Notes: a model not told the origin generated them from the letters alone. A stretch of DNA of 64,000 nt from Nesterenkonia lutea (GCF_014873955.1 NZ_JADBED010000001.1:1674001-1738000), one strand, 5' to 3'. Counted from the first letter of the stretch, positions 1-8,623 are shown. Program-made: numbers and translations.

Positions 1-44
1 GGAATCTCAGTGATATTCCTCACGCATCCGCTAGAGTCTGGATC

Positions 45-1001
45 ATGCAACTGAACACACAAGAAGGCGTCCACACCGTTCTTCAAGTCGGATCGATGCC
101 ACCTGAACTTGCAACCCGACTCCATCGAGAGTTCACGGTCCTTCAGTTACCCAGCGTTGGCGTCGAGAGATTTCTCGAGGAAAACGGGAGTCGGGTAACC
201 ATCGCGGTGACCACCGGTTTGACAGGGGTGAGTGGTCAACTCATGCGTGCTCTTCCGAATCTCGACGCTGTCATCAGTTTTGGGGTCGGCTTTGAGACGA
301 TCGATATCTGCGCCGCGGAGCAGCTGGGGGTCGTTGTAAGCAACACTCCGGATGTACTAACCGACTGCGTCGCAGATCTGGCGGTTGGTCTGCTCATAGA
401 CTGCCTGCGAGGCATCAGCGCCGCCGATCGCTTTGTACGGCAAGGCAACTGGATCAACGGTCCGTACCCACTGGGCACGCGGGTCTCCGGCAAACGTATA
501 GGAATTGTCGGTTTGGGGCGCATTGGGCTGGCGACCGCCCGGCGACTGGAAGCTTTTGGTCCGACGATCGCGTATCACAGTCGAAACCGCTTGGTTGAGG
601 TTGCTTATCCCTGGTACGAGTCCCTCATCGACCTCGCATCCGACAGCGACGTTCTTATCGTTGCTGTCTCAGGAGGAACGTCGACAACTGGGTTGGTGTC
701 CCGAGAAGTCATTGCGGCGCTGGGTTCCGATGGCTACTTGATCAATGTCGCTCGTGGCACGGTGGTCGACGAGAACGCACTCGTCGACGCATTGGCGCAG
801 AAGCAAATCGCCGGTGCGGGTCTAGACGTCTATACCCACGAGCCTCGAGTCCCAGAGGCACTCTTGGCCCTGGACAACGTCGTGGCACTGCCTCACCTGG
901 GCAGCGCCACCACCGAGACGCGGCTGGACATGGCAAATCTCTTTCTCATGAACCTGCGTCAATTCATAGCCGAAGGTACGTTGACGACGCCGGTGTCCTG
1001 A
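45..1001 (+). CDS. D-2-hydroxyacid dehydrogenase (NAD(P)-dependent)
   Basis: A 318-residue cytosolic oxidoreductase that should interconvert 2-keto acids and D-2-hydroxy acids (glyoxylate, hydroxypyruvate or hydroxyphenylpyruvate class). Seen: a Rossmann dinucleotide motif GLGRIGLATA near residues 155-164, the catalytic-Arg block NVARGTVVDE near 230-240, the Glu in THEPRVP and the catalytic His in LPHLGSATTE near 280. The order and length fit the 2-Hacid_dh family. The ATG at 45 has no strong Shine-Dalgarno; a second ATG lies at 96. It heads a plus-strand group with an SDR and an FMN hydroxyacid oxidase, which suggests hydroxy-acid catabolism. Third codon positions look less GC-rich than in the housekeeping part, in keeping with acquired DNA (inference). 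Exact substrate unknown. Confidence 0.85.
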   Translation: MQLNTQEGVHTVLQVGSMPPELATRLHREFTVLQLPSVGVERFLEENGSRVTIAVTTGLTGVSGQLMRALPNLDAVISFGVGFETIDICAAEQLGVVVSNTPDVLTDCVADLAVGLLIDCLRGISAADRFVRQGNWINGPYPLGTRVSGKRIGIVGLGRIGLATARRLEAFGPTIAYHSRNRLVEVAYPWYESLIDLASDSDVLIVAVSGGTSTTGLVSREVIAALGSDGYLINVARGTVVDENALVDALAQKQIAGAGLDVYTHEPRVPEALLALDNVVALPHLGSATTETRLDMANLFLMNLRQFIAEGTLTTPVS

Positions 1002-1049
1002 ATCGAACGCGACCCACAGTCTCTACCCCGCTCAATCGAAGGAATGATC

Positions 1050-1808
1050 ATGACAGACGAACTCAACTCCCGCGTCGCAGTCGTAACCGGCGCGGGGTCG
1101 GGAATCGGGAAAGCCGTAGCTACACGCATGCTAGGCGCGGGGTACCGGGTGGTACTTGCCGGCCGCCGTGAAGAACCGCTCCGCGCTCTCGCGAATGGCC
1201 ATCCAAACGCTCTGGTCCTGTCAACAGACATCACGATCGCTGAGCAGGTGACTCGATTGTTCACCGGGGCCCGCGATCGATGGGGACGACTCGACGTGCT
1301 CTTTAACAATGCTGGCGTTCCTGGACCCACGGCGAGCGTGGATGAGATTGAGCCTGAAGCTTGGGATGCTGTCATTGCACTGAACCTTACGGCCGCCGCT
1401 ATGTGTGCGCGTGCGGCAATGAAGGTTATGAAAGCGCAGAATCCGCGAGGCGGCCGCATAATCAACAATGGTTCGCTCGCGGCACATGCCCCACGCCCGC
1501 AATCCGTCGCTTACACAACGACAAAACACGCGATATCTGGACTGACGAAGTCGATAGAGCTGGATGGGCGAGCCTACGGGATATCCTGTGGCCAAATAGA
1601 CATAGGAAACACGGAAACTGAGCTCGTGGACCGCTTCGTGACCGGGCCCGGCGCACTACAGCCGGATGGCCGCAGGATGCAGGAACCGACCTTTCCAGTG
1701 GACGAAGCAGCACGAGCTGTTATGTTTATGGCCGATACTCCGCCGTCAGCGAACGTAAATTCCGTCGTTATAACGGCTGCAGGCATGCCATTTATTGGAC
1801 GTGGCTAA
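1050..1808 (+). CDS. SDR family NAD(P)-dependent oxidoreductase
   Basis: A classical short-chain dehydrogenase/reductase of 252 residues. Seen: the cofactor motif TGAGSGIGKA near the N-terminus, NNAG at about 90, a catalytic Ser region NNGSLAAH and the active-site YTTTK. After the active site the usual PG motif is replaced by CGQIDIGNT. Two ATGs lie six bases apart: GAAGGA at 1038-1043 abuts the ATG at 1044 but is six bases from the ATG at 1050, so 1050 is preferred. It follows the D-hydroxyacid dehydrogenase by about 50 bp, probably in one transcript. Substrate cannot be inferred beyond an alcohol, ketone or hydroxy-acid derivative. Confidence 0.85.
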   Translation: MTDELNSRVAVVTGAGSGIGKAVATRMLGAGYRVVLAGRREEPLRALANGHPNALVLSTDITIAEQVTRLFTGARDRWGRLDVLFNNAGVPGPTASVDEIEPEAWDAVIALNLTAAAMCARAAMKVMKAQNPRGGRIINNGSLAAHAPRPQSVAYTTTKHAISGLTKSIELDGRAYGISCGQIDIGNTETELVDRFVTGPGALQPDGRRMQEPTFPVDEAARAVMFMADTPPSANVNSVVITAAGMPFIGRG

Positions 1809-2011
1809 CTACTATTATTGCCGATTAGATACGCTCTCTTCGGTCTCTTAGTTCGTGCAAATGAGGGAAACATGTGCATAGGGACGTAGGTGGCCTCCCC
1901 CGAAACCTCGGTGTCAGCTTCGTTCCCGAAGCTCAACTTGCTGCGTCATGTCGTCAACGGCCACCCCCACACCTGGGGTCTAATACGCGCTACCGATCTG
2001 AAAGGGAATCC

Positions 2012-3313
2012 ATGACCCGAATGACCCGCCGCATGCCTCAGCCAGCAGAGCTGCGGCCACTGCTACGCTTCCGCCCCCTAACCCTAGAGCGTCGCGCAGC
2101 GCGCCTCGCGGCGGCCGCTGATATGTGGGACCTGCGAAATATCGCGCGACGGCGCACCCCGAAATCCGCATTCGATTACGCTGACGGTGGTGCAGGCGCT
2201 GAACTAACCGTTCGGCGCACGCGGGAAGCCTTCGACAGCACCGAGCTGTTGCCGCGCATTCTGCATTCCACTGCCGCCGCCGATCTCACCACAACGATCG
2301 CTGGAGGTTCCTCTGCTTTGCCGTTCGGTATCGCTCCGACCGGATTCACCCGGTTCATGCATGCAGAGGGTGAGGACGCAGGGGCGGCCGCGGCCGCGGC
2401 CGCTGGCATACCCTTCTGCCTCTCGACCATGGGAACCCGTTCACTGGAAGAGATCGCTAGGTGTGGGGACACTGCGACTGTGAGGAACCCCCACGGGCCC
2501 GGCCGACGCTGGTTCCAACTCTACCTCTGGAAAGATCGGGAACGCTCTGCGGATCTTGTTCGCCGGGCCGAGGCCAATGGATTCGACACGCTATTAGTAA
2601 CTGTGGACACCCCGGTGGCAGGTCAGCGGTTCCGCGACGTGCGGAACGGCATGACTATCCCACCGCAATTGACCTTACGGACGGTCCTCGACGCCTCCTA
2701 TCGTCCCGAGTGGTGGTTCAACTTCCTCACCACAGATCCACTACATTTCGCCTCTTTGAGCAACACCTCGACTGACCTGTCGACGCTCATCAACAGCATG
2801 TTTGACCCTACGTTGTCGCTCCAAGATCTGGAGTGGCTGCGCTCGATCTGGCCGGGGAAGCTCCTTGTCAAAGGCGTACTGACGGCGGAGGATACCCGTC
2901 GGTCTCTTGAAGCCGGCGCTGATGGACTCGTCGTCTCCAACCATGGTGGACGGCAGCTGGATCGCGCCCCTGTGTCGCTCAAGGCGCTTGCGGAGGTGCG
3001 CCAGGAGGCCGGACCGAATGTGGAGGTTCTTCTGGATTCAGGGGTGATGTCTGGTGCCGACATCGTGTCCGCCCTCGCACTCGGGGCGGACTTCGTACTC
3101 ATCGGTCGCGCGTACCTTTACGGCCTTATGGCGGGCGGCCAACAAGGCGTCGCCCGGGCCATCGCGCTCCTGGAAGAAGAGACTCGCGTGGCAATGATGC
3201 TGCTCGGCACCGCTACGATTGCGGAGCTCCAGACCTCAGGCCAGGTTCGAGTGCCCTGGCTTCCCCATAAGACTGGTGTTCGGCCCGAGGGGATTGCCGC
3301 GCACGCACGATGA
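2012..3313 (+). CDS. FMN-dependent alpha-hydroxy-acid oxidase/dehydrogenase (LldD/mandelate type)
   Basis: About 433 residues. The family oxidises L-2-hydroxy acids (lactate, glycolate, mandelate) with FMN, passing electrons to oxygen or the respiratory chain. Seen: N-terminal ARRRTPKSAFDYADGGAG, the TVDTPVAGQRFRDVRNG segment, LVKGVLTAEDTRR with the FMN-binding Lys, the catalytic His-Arg block SNHGGRQLD, and the phosphate-binding LDSGVMSGADIV and IGRAYLYGL. The open frame extends upstream to 1874, but AAAGGGA at 2001-2007 sits four bases before the ATG at 2012, and family proteins begin about here. With the GlcG-like gene downstream and the D-hydroxyacid dehydrogenase upstream it suggests a hydroxy-acid utilisation cluster. 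Which acid is used is not visible. Confidence 0.88.
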   Translation: MTRMTRRMPQPAELRPLLRFRPLTLERRAARLAAAADMWDLRNIARRRTPKSAFDYADGGAGAELTVRRTREAFDSTELLPRILHSTAAADLTTTIAGGSSALPFGIAPTGFTRFMHAEGEDAGAAAAAAAGIPFCLSTMGTRSLEEIARCGDTATVRNPHGPGRRWFQLYLWKDRERSADLVRRAEANGFDTLLVTVDTPVAGQRFRDVRNGMTIPPQLTLRTVLDASYRPEWWFNFLTTDPLHFASLSNTSTDLSTLINSMFDPTLSLQDLEWLRSIWPGKLLVKGVLTAEDTRRSLEAGADGLVVSNHGGRQLDRAPVSLKALAEVRQEAGPNVEVLLDSGVMSGADIVSALALGADFVLIGRAYLYGLMAGGQQGVARAIALLEEETRVAMMLLGTATIAELQTSGQVRVPWLPHKTGVRPEGIAAHAR

Positions 3314-3596
3314 TGCACGTCGGCTCGGGCTCCGTTTCACCTGCTTAAGGGTCGCCCCGTTAGCTGGGAGAATCAAGGTTGCTGGCCTGGGACTCGCTCG
3401 CATGAGCACTGGCCCGCTGCACCTTGAAGGATGTGCGTCACCCGTCAGCTGACCTTGATCAATCTTCTGGAAGACTCGCCCGATGATCGGGGCGGCCCCC
3501 GTTCCGGAGCGGTGTGCTCGCAACAAAGTGAGTCCTGAGCGTAAATTGCGTCCTGGATAAATGCGCTTTAAAAGCCCCACTACTTAAGGAAACCCG
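3314..3596. other. Intergenic gap, no gene seen
   Basis: About 280 bp between the FMN oxidase and the GlcG-like gene. I see no conserved protein in any frame and no strong hairpin. The last 20 bases hold TTAAGGAAA, the ribosome binding site of the next gene. It may contain a promoter for that gene. Confidence 0.4.
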
Positions 3597-4016
3597 ATGT
3601 CCGACTACATCAATGTTCCGACCATTTCATATGAGAAAGCCGCCGAGGCCGTTCGGCGCACTATTGACGTTGGACTAACGCGCGGGTTGAGGCTCTGCGC
3701 TACTGTCGTGGATCCCGGGTTGAACTTGGTGGCTTATGGACGTGCTGACGGCACGACCCCGCACAGCATGGAGACTTCCCGGCGAAAGGCCAATACTGCC
3801 GCTTCGACTCGAAAATCTAGCGCTGAAGTCCCCCGGGAGCTTGGCTCTGCCGTAGAAAATGGCACCGGTGGGCTACTGACGCGGATTCCCGGCGGAGTAC
3901 CCCTGGTGTTCGACGGTGTCCTGGTGGGGGGTCTAGGCGTCTCGGGCGCACCTCCTACCCACGACGCTGAAGTCGCTGCCGCCGTCCAGAAAGCCCTAGG
4001 AGGACAACCTGCCTGA
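3597..4016 (+). CDS. GlcG/HbpS family heme-binding-like protein
   Basis: A 139-residue protein of the GlcG/HbpS (DUF336) family, full length for that family. Seen: N-terminal ISYEKAAEAVRRTID, the core CATVVDPGLNLVAYGRADG, a central MET-SRRKANTAAS segment, and the C-terminal GGVPLVFDGVLVGGLGVSGA followed by HDAEVAAAVQKAL. Members are small cytosolic or secreted proteins, often encoded beside glycolate or other 2-hydroxyacid oxidases; some bind heme, others have no proven role. Position after the FMN oxidase fits that association. AAGGAAA lies about six bases before the ATG. No signal peptide is visible, so it is probably cytosolic. Confidence 0.82.
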   Translation: MSDYINVPTISYEKAAEAVRRTIDVGLTRGLRLCATVVDPGLNLVAYGRADGTTPHSMETSRRKANTAASTRKSSAEVPRELGSAVENGTGGLLTRIPGGVPLVFDGVLVGGLGVSGAPPTHDAEVAAAVQKALGGQPA

Positions 4017-4021
4017 CTGAT

Positions 4022-4270
4022 GTCGGTCGCTAATTATGTGATCGGACAGTTCGACGTGCTGGATTGCGGCCTGCGCGTTTGGGCCGAGGTCATTAGTCCT
4101 GGTGGAGACCAAAATGCGCTACTGGAACTCCGACCGGGGTGACGCAGCCAGGAAGAGATCGGTAGCAGACTTCGAGACTGTCCTCCGCGGGTCCGGGAAT
4201 TTGCACTGGATCGCTGTGAGTTCCCCTGTGGCGGCATTCTTGGCGACGATGCCCACCAGTGCAATCCCTT
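4022..4270 (-). pseudogene. Remnant of a type ISP-like (LlaGI/LlaBIII class) restriction enzyme, Mrr-like nuclease part
   Basis: Read on the minus strand from 4270, one frame gives a conserved nuclease core: GIALVGIVAKNAATGELTA then IQCKFPDP, a short stretch to FLAASPRSEFQ, an in-frame TAG, then RILVSTRTNDLGPNAQAA. From memory of the family, single-chain type ISP restriction-modification enzymes carry DTGIDLVA, AIQCKFY, DSFFTASG and RIIVSTT in this order near their N-terminus, where IQCK supplies the PD-(D/E)xK Gln and Lys. Here the preceding residues, helicase, methyltransferase and target-recognition domains are absent, and the frame is broken by a stop, so this is a dead fragment of about 80 codons. 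It indicates past turnover of defence genes next to the intact McrBC system. Family assignment is from motif recognition only. Confidence 0.68.
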
Positions 4271-4303
4271 GACTTTCGATAGATAGCCGTCGATACTCAA
4301 TCG

Positions 4304-4783
4304 ATGACAGGTCAACGCTGGGTAGTTGCCGCCCTCAAGGCATCACTGGTCCTGCTTTTCGGGCTGCTGTTCCTGTTCCAGACGATGTCGCTCCCCGGCC
4401 AGTTCGCCCACATGGCGCAGGAATCACCCGACATGGCATTCCTGCGTGGGCCAGCGACGGTCATCACAATCTTCTGGGTGCTGTGCGTCCAAGTGGTCAT
4501 CGTCTGCATCTGGCAGCTGCTCACCCTCGTCCAGAAGGATCGCATCTTCAGCTCCACTTCGATGCGCTGGATCAACCTCGTGTTGGGGGCGATCGGGGCC
4601 GCGTGGCTCGTCCTGGCCGGGGTCTTTCTCTATATCGGATTCAATGCCACCGACCCCGGGATCCCACTGGTGCTGGCACTGATGGTGGCGGTGGGCGCCG
4701 TCGTCGGCCTGGTGGTTGTGGTGATGCGGGCGCTGTTGAAGCAGGCGACCACGCTGCGCACCGACATGGAAGCCGTGATCTGA
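4304..4783 (+). CDS. DUF2975 family four-helix membrane protein
   Basis: A 159-residue integral membrane protein with four hydrophobic segments (about residues 8-27, 53-72, 90-112 and 123-145), the layout of DUF2975 proteins. Its stop overlaps the start of a small XRE/YozG-like repressor (TGATG, sharing the A at 4783). A DUF2975 membrane protein paired with a tiny Cro/C1-like regulator is a recurrent bacterial module whose role is not established; a membrane sensor controlling the regulator is possible (inference). The ATG at 4304 has no strong ribosome binding site. Codon use is GC-rich, as in the rest of the chromosome. Confidence 0.8.
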   Translation: MTGQRWVVAALKASLVLLFGLLFLFQTMSLPGQFAHMAQESPDMAFLRGPATVITIFWVLCVQVVIVCIWQLLTLVQKDRIFSSTSMRWINLVLGAIGAAWLVLAGVFLYIGFNATDPGIPLVLALMVAVGAVVGLVVVVMRALLKQATTLRTDMEAVI

Positions 4784-4989
4784 TGCCGATCGTCGTGCGG
4801 ATTGATGTAGAGCTGGCCAAGCGGAAGATGAGCGTGGGTGAGTTCGCGGAACGGGTGGGGATCACCCCGGCGAATGTGGCGGTGTTGAAGAACGGCCGCG
4901 CCAAGGCGATCCGGTTCAGCACGCTGGAAGCCATGTGTGAGGTGCTGGAATGCCAGCCGGGCGACCTCATCGAGTGGGTAGAGGAATGA
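4783..4989 (+). CDS. Small Cro/C1-type helix-turn-helix regulator (YozG-like)
   Basis: A 68-residue single-domain DNA-binding protein. The sequence IVVRIDVELAKRKMSVGEFA starts the fold; the HTH is in ERVGITPANVAVLKNGRAK, and the tail STLEAMCEVLECQPGDLIEW is typical of YozG-like HTH_26 proteins. It overlaps the DUF2975 gene by one base and the downstream FAD oxidoreductase by four, so the three genes are almost certainly co-transcribed and translationally coupled. It probably autoregulates the operon. It is easily missed because a longer shadow frame starts upstream at 4483. Confidence 0.85.
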   Translation: MPIVVRIDVELAKRKMSVGEFAERVGITPANVAVLKNGRAKAIRFSTLEAMCEVLECQPGDLIEWVEE

Positions 4990-6122
4990 GCGCCCAATTG
5001 CGGCACACCGATGTGCTCGTGGTCGGAGCTGGGCTCGCCGGCCTGCGCGTCGCCACCCTGCTGGCGGAGAACGGGCATTCAGTGGTGGTCATCGACCGGC
5101 GCCGGAACCTGACCACCTCCATCAGGACGACTGGGATCTTTGTCCGACGCACTCTGGATGACTACGACCTGCCCGACCACCTGCTGGGACCGGCGATACG
5201 CCGTGTCGTGCTGTACCCGCCGAGCCTGCGGGATCCGGTGGAACTGGTCAGCGATCGCGATGAGTACCGCGTGGGTGAGATGGGACCCCTCTACGCCGCG
5301 GGCGCGCAGGCCGCTGTGAAAGCTGGTGCAGAGCTTTGGCTGGGCACCAGATACTCGGGCGGCTCCGAAGGCCGATATGAAGTCACCGGCCCCGAGGGGC
5401 CGTTGACAGTGCACGCTCGGTTCGTGGTGGGAGCGGACGGAGCGCGATCGAGGGTGGCGCGTGACCTGGGCCTGGACCGCAACACTCACCTGCTGGTCGG
5501 CGCGGAGGACGTCTTCAACGTCTCTGAGCCGGTGGACTCCCCCGCCTTCCACTGCGTGTTGGACCCTCATTTGGCGCCCGGATACATCGGGTGGGTGATC
5601 AACGACGGAGTCCACGCCCATGTGGGGACCGCCGGGTACTCCCGACGATTCCGCGGCGGGGTGCGCGGGACGCTGGACGAGTTCGCTGCACGCGCTCCAG
5701 GATTGGCGGAGGCCGACCGCTCTCCCACTGACGTCGAACGCCGCGGTGGCCCCATCCCGGTGGGCGGGCTGCTCCGGCGAATCAGCTCACCGGACGGGCT
5801 GCTGGTCGGTGACGCGGCGGGTGCGGTGTCACCGCTGACCGCGGGCGGGCTGGATCCTTGTCTACGGCTTTCCGACTACGCCGTCGCCGCGCTGGACGAG
5901 GCACTGCGCACCGGCCGGCGAGAGGCGCTGCAGGGCTACGACGGCGGCGTGCTGCGCCGGAAGTTCACTGGACGGCTGATGATGCGCCACGCGCTGGCTC
6001 AGGTGAAACACCCAGTTATGGCGAGCGCCGGGTTTGAGGTGCTGCGGACGCCCTTCGGCAGGTCCGCGGCGCGGAAGGTGCTGTTCGGAGATCGTTCCTT
6101 CCCGGACCCTCCCCCGCGATGA
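4986..6122 (+). CDS. FAD-dependent oxidoreductase, geranylgeranyl-reductase-like
   Basis: About 378 residues. Seen: an N-terminal FAD motif VVGAGLAGLRVATLL followed by VVVIDRR, the mid-protein VVGADGARSRVARDLG (GADG signature of the aromatic-hydroxylase/GGR class), and LLVGDAAGAVSPLTAGGLDP, the GD motif that contacts the FAD ribityl chain. The family includes geranylgeranyl reductases and flavin monooxygenases; the substrate here is unknown. The ATG at 4986 overlaps the stop of the HTH gene (ATGA), with GAGG just before it, and is preferred over the open-frame start at 4950, which lies inside the HTH gene. Confidence 0.78.
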   Translation: MSAQLRHTDVLVVGAGLAGLRVATLLAENGHSVVVIDRRRNLTTSIRTTGIFVRRTLDDYDLPDHLLGPAIRRVVLYPPSLRDPVELVSDRDEYRVGEMGPLYAAGAQAAVKAGAELWLGTRYSGGSEGRYEVTGPEGPLTVHARFVVGADGARSRVARDLGLDRNTHLLVGAEDVFNVSEPVDSPAFHCVLDPHLAPGYIGWVINDGVHAHVGTAGYSRRFRGGVRGTLDEFAARAPGLAEADRSPTDVERRGGPIPVGGLLRRISSPDGLLVGDAAGAVSPLTAGGLDPCLRLSDYAVAALDEALRTGRREALQGYDGGVLRRKFTGRLMMRHALAQVKHPVMASAGFEVLRTPFGRSAARKVLFGDRSFPDPPPR

Positions 6123-6379
6123 TCAACCTGGCAAGTCAACAAGACCTCCGTCCCCCTCTCGCCGAGTGCGCACGAAGATCACGCGCTTAGCGCGCGCGTC
6201 ACTAGTCGTGTTCGGCCGGGGTCGGGTCACTCCCCCTATGGGAAAACCCCTCTCCGCTATCGGCCTTCCTTCGCTCTAAGACAAATTCGGCCAGAGGGCC
6301 TGCCGAACCCAACACCAGAAAGTTGTTTCTTCAAACAACAGCATGGACTGAGCAGGCGAAATGCGGGCAGAATGCAATC
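6123..6379. other. Intergenic leader of the McrBC operon
   Basis: About 255 bp without a gene. It contains a short GC palindrome around 6183-6200, an A/T-richer stretch from 6280 and a perfect 7-bp inverted repeat at 6322-6339 (listed separately). The mcrB promoter probably lies here, but I cannot assign -35 and -10 boxes with confidence. Confidence 0.4.
6322..6339 (+). promoter_or_regulatory. Inverted repeat in the mcrB leader
   Basis: GTTGTTT and AAACAAC separated by CTTC form a perfect 7-bp hairpin or operator about 40 bases before the mcrB ATG. It could be a repressor site or an mRNA hairpin controlling a potentially toxic nuclease; neither role is shown. Confidence 0.4.
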
Positions 6380-8623
6380 ATGAGCGACCAACCCCTAGAC
6401 CCCGCCGCGGATGCTGAACTCAAGGCGTCACGACCAGCTCCTGATTTGGCGATCGCCGAAGAGGCAGGTGAGGTCATCGCTCACATGCTCGGAGACGGAA
6501 AATCCGTGATCGACCCGTCGACAATGATCTGGACCGCCGAGGCGGCCGAGGACCTTCGGGCCAGAATCGGAGACAACCCCATCATCGGGACGGACCAAGG
6601 CCAGTGGGAGAAGCTCGACCAACAACTCGGGGGCGCGGCCCGGGAAGTTGTCCTGCTCGCTGCCGAACTCGTCTTTCTCCGGGAACATCCGCTGCGTTCC
6701 GCACGCCCCGAAACCCGCCGAGCCCATGTCGAACGGGTCCTTTCACAGCTTGACTCCCCCACAACGATCCCGGAGCCAATGTCGACCTGGTTGTCTCGCC
6801 CCGCGGGAACTGCAGGTTTTGAGCCCGGTTCCTGGTACAACGGGGCGCTGTGGCGGCACCTTATCTGGGCATCAACGTTCGTGCGTCACTGGAATGACCT
6901 GTCGGATGACGAGCGGGAGGCAGCACGGACAGATCCCTGGGAGCTGCAGCGAGTCATGCTGAACTCCGGAAGCGACCGATCCGACTTCCGCCACATGCTG
7001 GAATATTTCGCCCGACCAGACACCTTCGAACCGATCACCTCGAAACCAATGAAGGCAAGAATCCGCGATGGTCTGGCCAGCAAGATTGGCGGGACCACGG
7101 GCAACACCGCTGCTGCAATCGATCGTGACCTTCTCGCGATCCGCGCCGTGATCGCTCGCGAGTTTGAGGGGTCCTTCCAGTTTTGGACGCCGGGGGTAGC
7201 AGAACTCTGGGACGGCTCTCTCGCGCAGTCTGCCCCTCCGGTCGCTCAGAGCACAGATCTGGCCGAGCCACGTCCACGCCACTACTGGCTCTACTCTCCT
7301 GGGCCGCAGGCGTCGGAATGGGACGAGTTCGCGTCGAAGAACATCATGGCGATCGGCTGGGACGACCTTGACGACCTCGCTACATACCCAAGCCGAGAGG
7401 CGATACGTCGGGCACTCGACGTTGAAGGGACCGGGGCATCACCAAGGAACGACGTCCTAGCAGCTTGGCAGTTTCAGAACGAGATCGCGGTAGGCGACAT
7501 CGTCTACGCCAAGCGTGGACGACGGGAAATCGTGGGACGCGGCGAGGTCTCCTCGGACGCTCGGTTCGAGCCAGATCGCGCCACGTACCATCACGTCCGG
7601 TCGGTCAAATGGACCCATGTCGGGTCGTGGGGGCACCCAGGGGATGCAGTCACTAAGACGCTCACCGACATTACGACTTACCACGACTACGTTGAGAAGC
7701 ACGAGGCGCTCGTTACCGACGACGTGGAACCAGAGCTACCTGTGACTCCAGGACCTCTTACCTCGTATGACAAGGAGGCATTCCTTAACGAGGTCTACCT
7801 ATCGGAAGAGCGGTACGAGCGACTTACATCCCTGCTCGCCAGGAAGAAGAATGTGATCCTGGCCGGCCCGCCCGGTGTAGGAAAGACCTTCGCCGCGAAG
7901 CGCCTGGCGTACTCCATGATGGGGGTGAAGGACCCAAGCAGAGTACAGACCGTCCAATTCCATCAGAGCTACTCGTACGAGGACTTCATGATGGGGTACC
8001 GACCCACCGAAACCGGTGGCTTCACTCTCTCGGAAGGCCCGTTCTACCGGTTCTGCGACGAAGCCAGGGCCGACGACAGCGACCGTCCGTACTTCTTCAT
8101 TATCGACGAGATCAACCGTGGCAATATTTCCAAGATCTTTGGAGAGCTACTCATGCTCATCGAAGCTGACAAGCGCGAACAGGAGCTGCGTCTCTTATAC
8201 AAACGTGAGACACTCTCTGTTCCACCCAACGTCCACATTATCGGCATGATGAACACCGCAGACCGCGGTCTTGCCGTGCTCGACTACGCCCTGCGCCGTC
8301 GTTTCGGTTTCTTCGAGATGACACCAGGGTTCGAATCGGCCGGGTTCATCCGCTGGCTTCAGGAAGCTGACAACCCGACTCTCGACGATCTCGTCAAGGT
8401 TGTCACGAGCCTCAACCAGACCATTGCCGACGACCCAGCACTAGGCCAAGGTTTTGTCATCGGACACAGTTTCCTGGCTCGGCCTTCGAACAGTGATGCC
8501 AACGAGGCGTGGCTGTTGTCTGTTGTGGACGATGAGCTCACACCTCTGATTCATGAGTATTGGTTTGATGAACCAGCGAAGTCTGAGGAGTGGTCGGCCA
8601 GACTCCGGGCGGCTGTTGCATGA
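6380..8623 (+). CDS. mcrB: McrB-type AAA+ GTPase with EVE-like modified-base reader domain
   Basis: The motor and recognition subunit of a modification-dependent (type IV) restriction system, about 747 residues. From about residue 300 the segment HYWLYSPGPQASEWDEFA, then IMAIGWDDL and later GDIVYAKRGRREIVGRGEV, resembles the PUA-like EVE domain that reads modified cytosines in McrB homologues. The AAA+ module follows: Walker A GPPGVGKT at about 496, Walker B FFIIDEINRGNISKIFGEL at about 575, and the McrB signature MNTADRGLAVLDYALRRRF at about 624. The N-terminal 300 residues are not recognised. The ATG at 6380 (MSDQPLDP) is preferred over the frame start at 6323. The stop overlaps mcrC by four bases. 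GTPase activity and base preference are family knowledge, not visible here. Confidence 0.88.
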   Translation: MSDQPLDPAADAELKASRPAPDLAIAEEAGEVIAHMLGDGKSVIDPSTMIWTAEAAEDLRARIGDNPIIGTDQGQWEKLDQQLGGAAREVVLLAAELVFLREHPLRSARPETRRAHVERVLSQLDSPTTIPEPMSTWLSRPAGTAGFEPGSWYNGALWRHLIWASTFVRHWNDLSDDEREAARTDPWELQRVMLNSGSDRSDFRHMLEYFARPDTFEPITSKPMKARIRDGLASKIGGTTGNTAAAIDRDLLAIRAVIAREFEGSFQFWTPGVAELWDGSLAQSAPPVAQSTDLAEPRPRHYWLYSPGPQASEWDEFASKNIMAIGWDDLDDLATYPSREAIRRALDVEGTGASPRNDVLAAWQFQNEIAVGDIVYAKRGRREIVGRGEVSSDARFEPDRATYHHVRSVKWTHVGSWGHPGDAVTKTLTDITTYHDYVEKHEALVTDDVEPELPVTPGPLTSYDKEAFLNEVYLSEERYERLTSLLARKKNVILAGPPGVGKTFAAKRLAYSMMGVKDPSRVQTVQFHQSYSYEDFMMGYRPTETGGFTLSEGPFYRFCDEARADDSDRPYFFIIDEINRGNISKIFGELLMLIEADKREQELRLLYKRETLSVPPNVHIIGMMNTADRGLAVLDYALRRRFGFFEMTPGFESAGFIRWLQEADNPTLDDLVKVVTSLNQTIADDPALGQGFVIGHSFLARPSNSDANEAWLLSVVDDELTPLIHEYWFDEPAKSEEWSARLRAAVA

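Noticed and set aside
1874..2011. N-terminal extension of the FMN oxidase
   Set aside because: No family similarity, and a good ribosome binding site precedes the ATG at 2012.
4034..4315. 93-codon minus-strand frame over the restriction remnant
   Set aside because: The conserved residues lie in a different frame on the same strand, which contains a stop; this frame is its shadow.
6183..6200. GC palindrome upstream of mcrB as an attachment site
   Set aside because: Too short and simple, and no integrase or duplicated copy is present.
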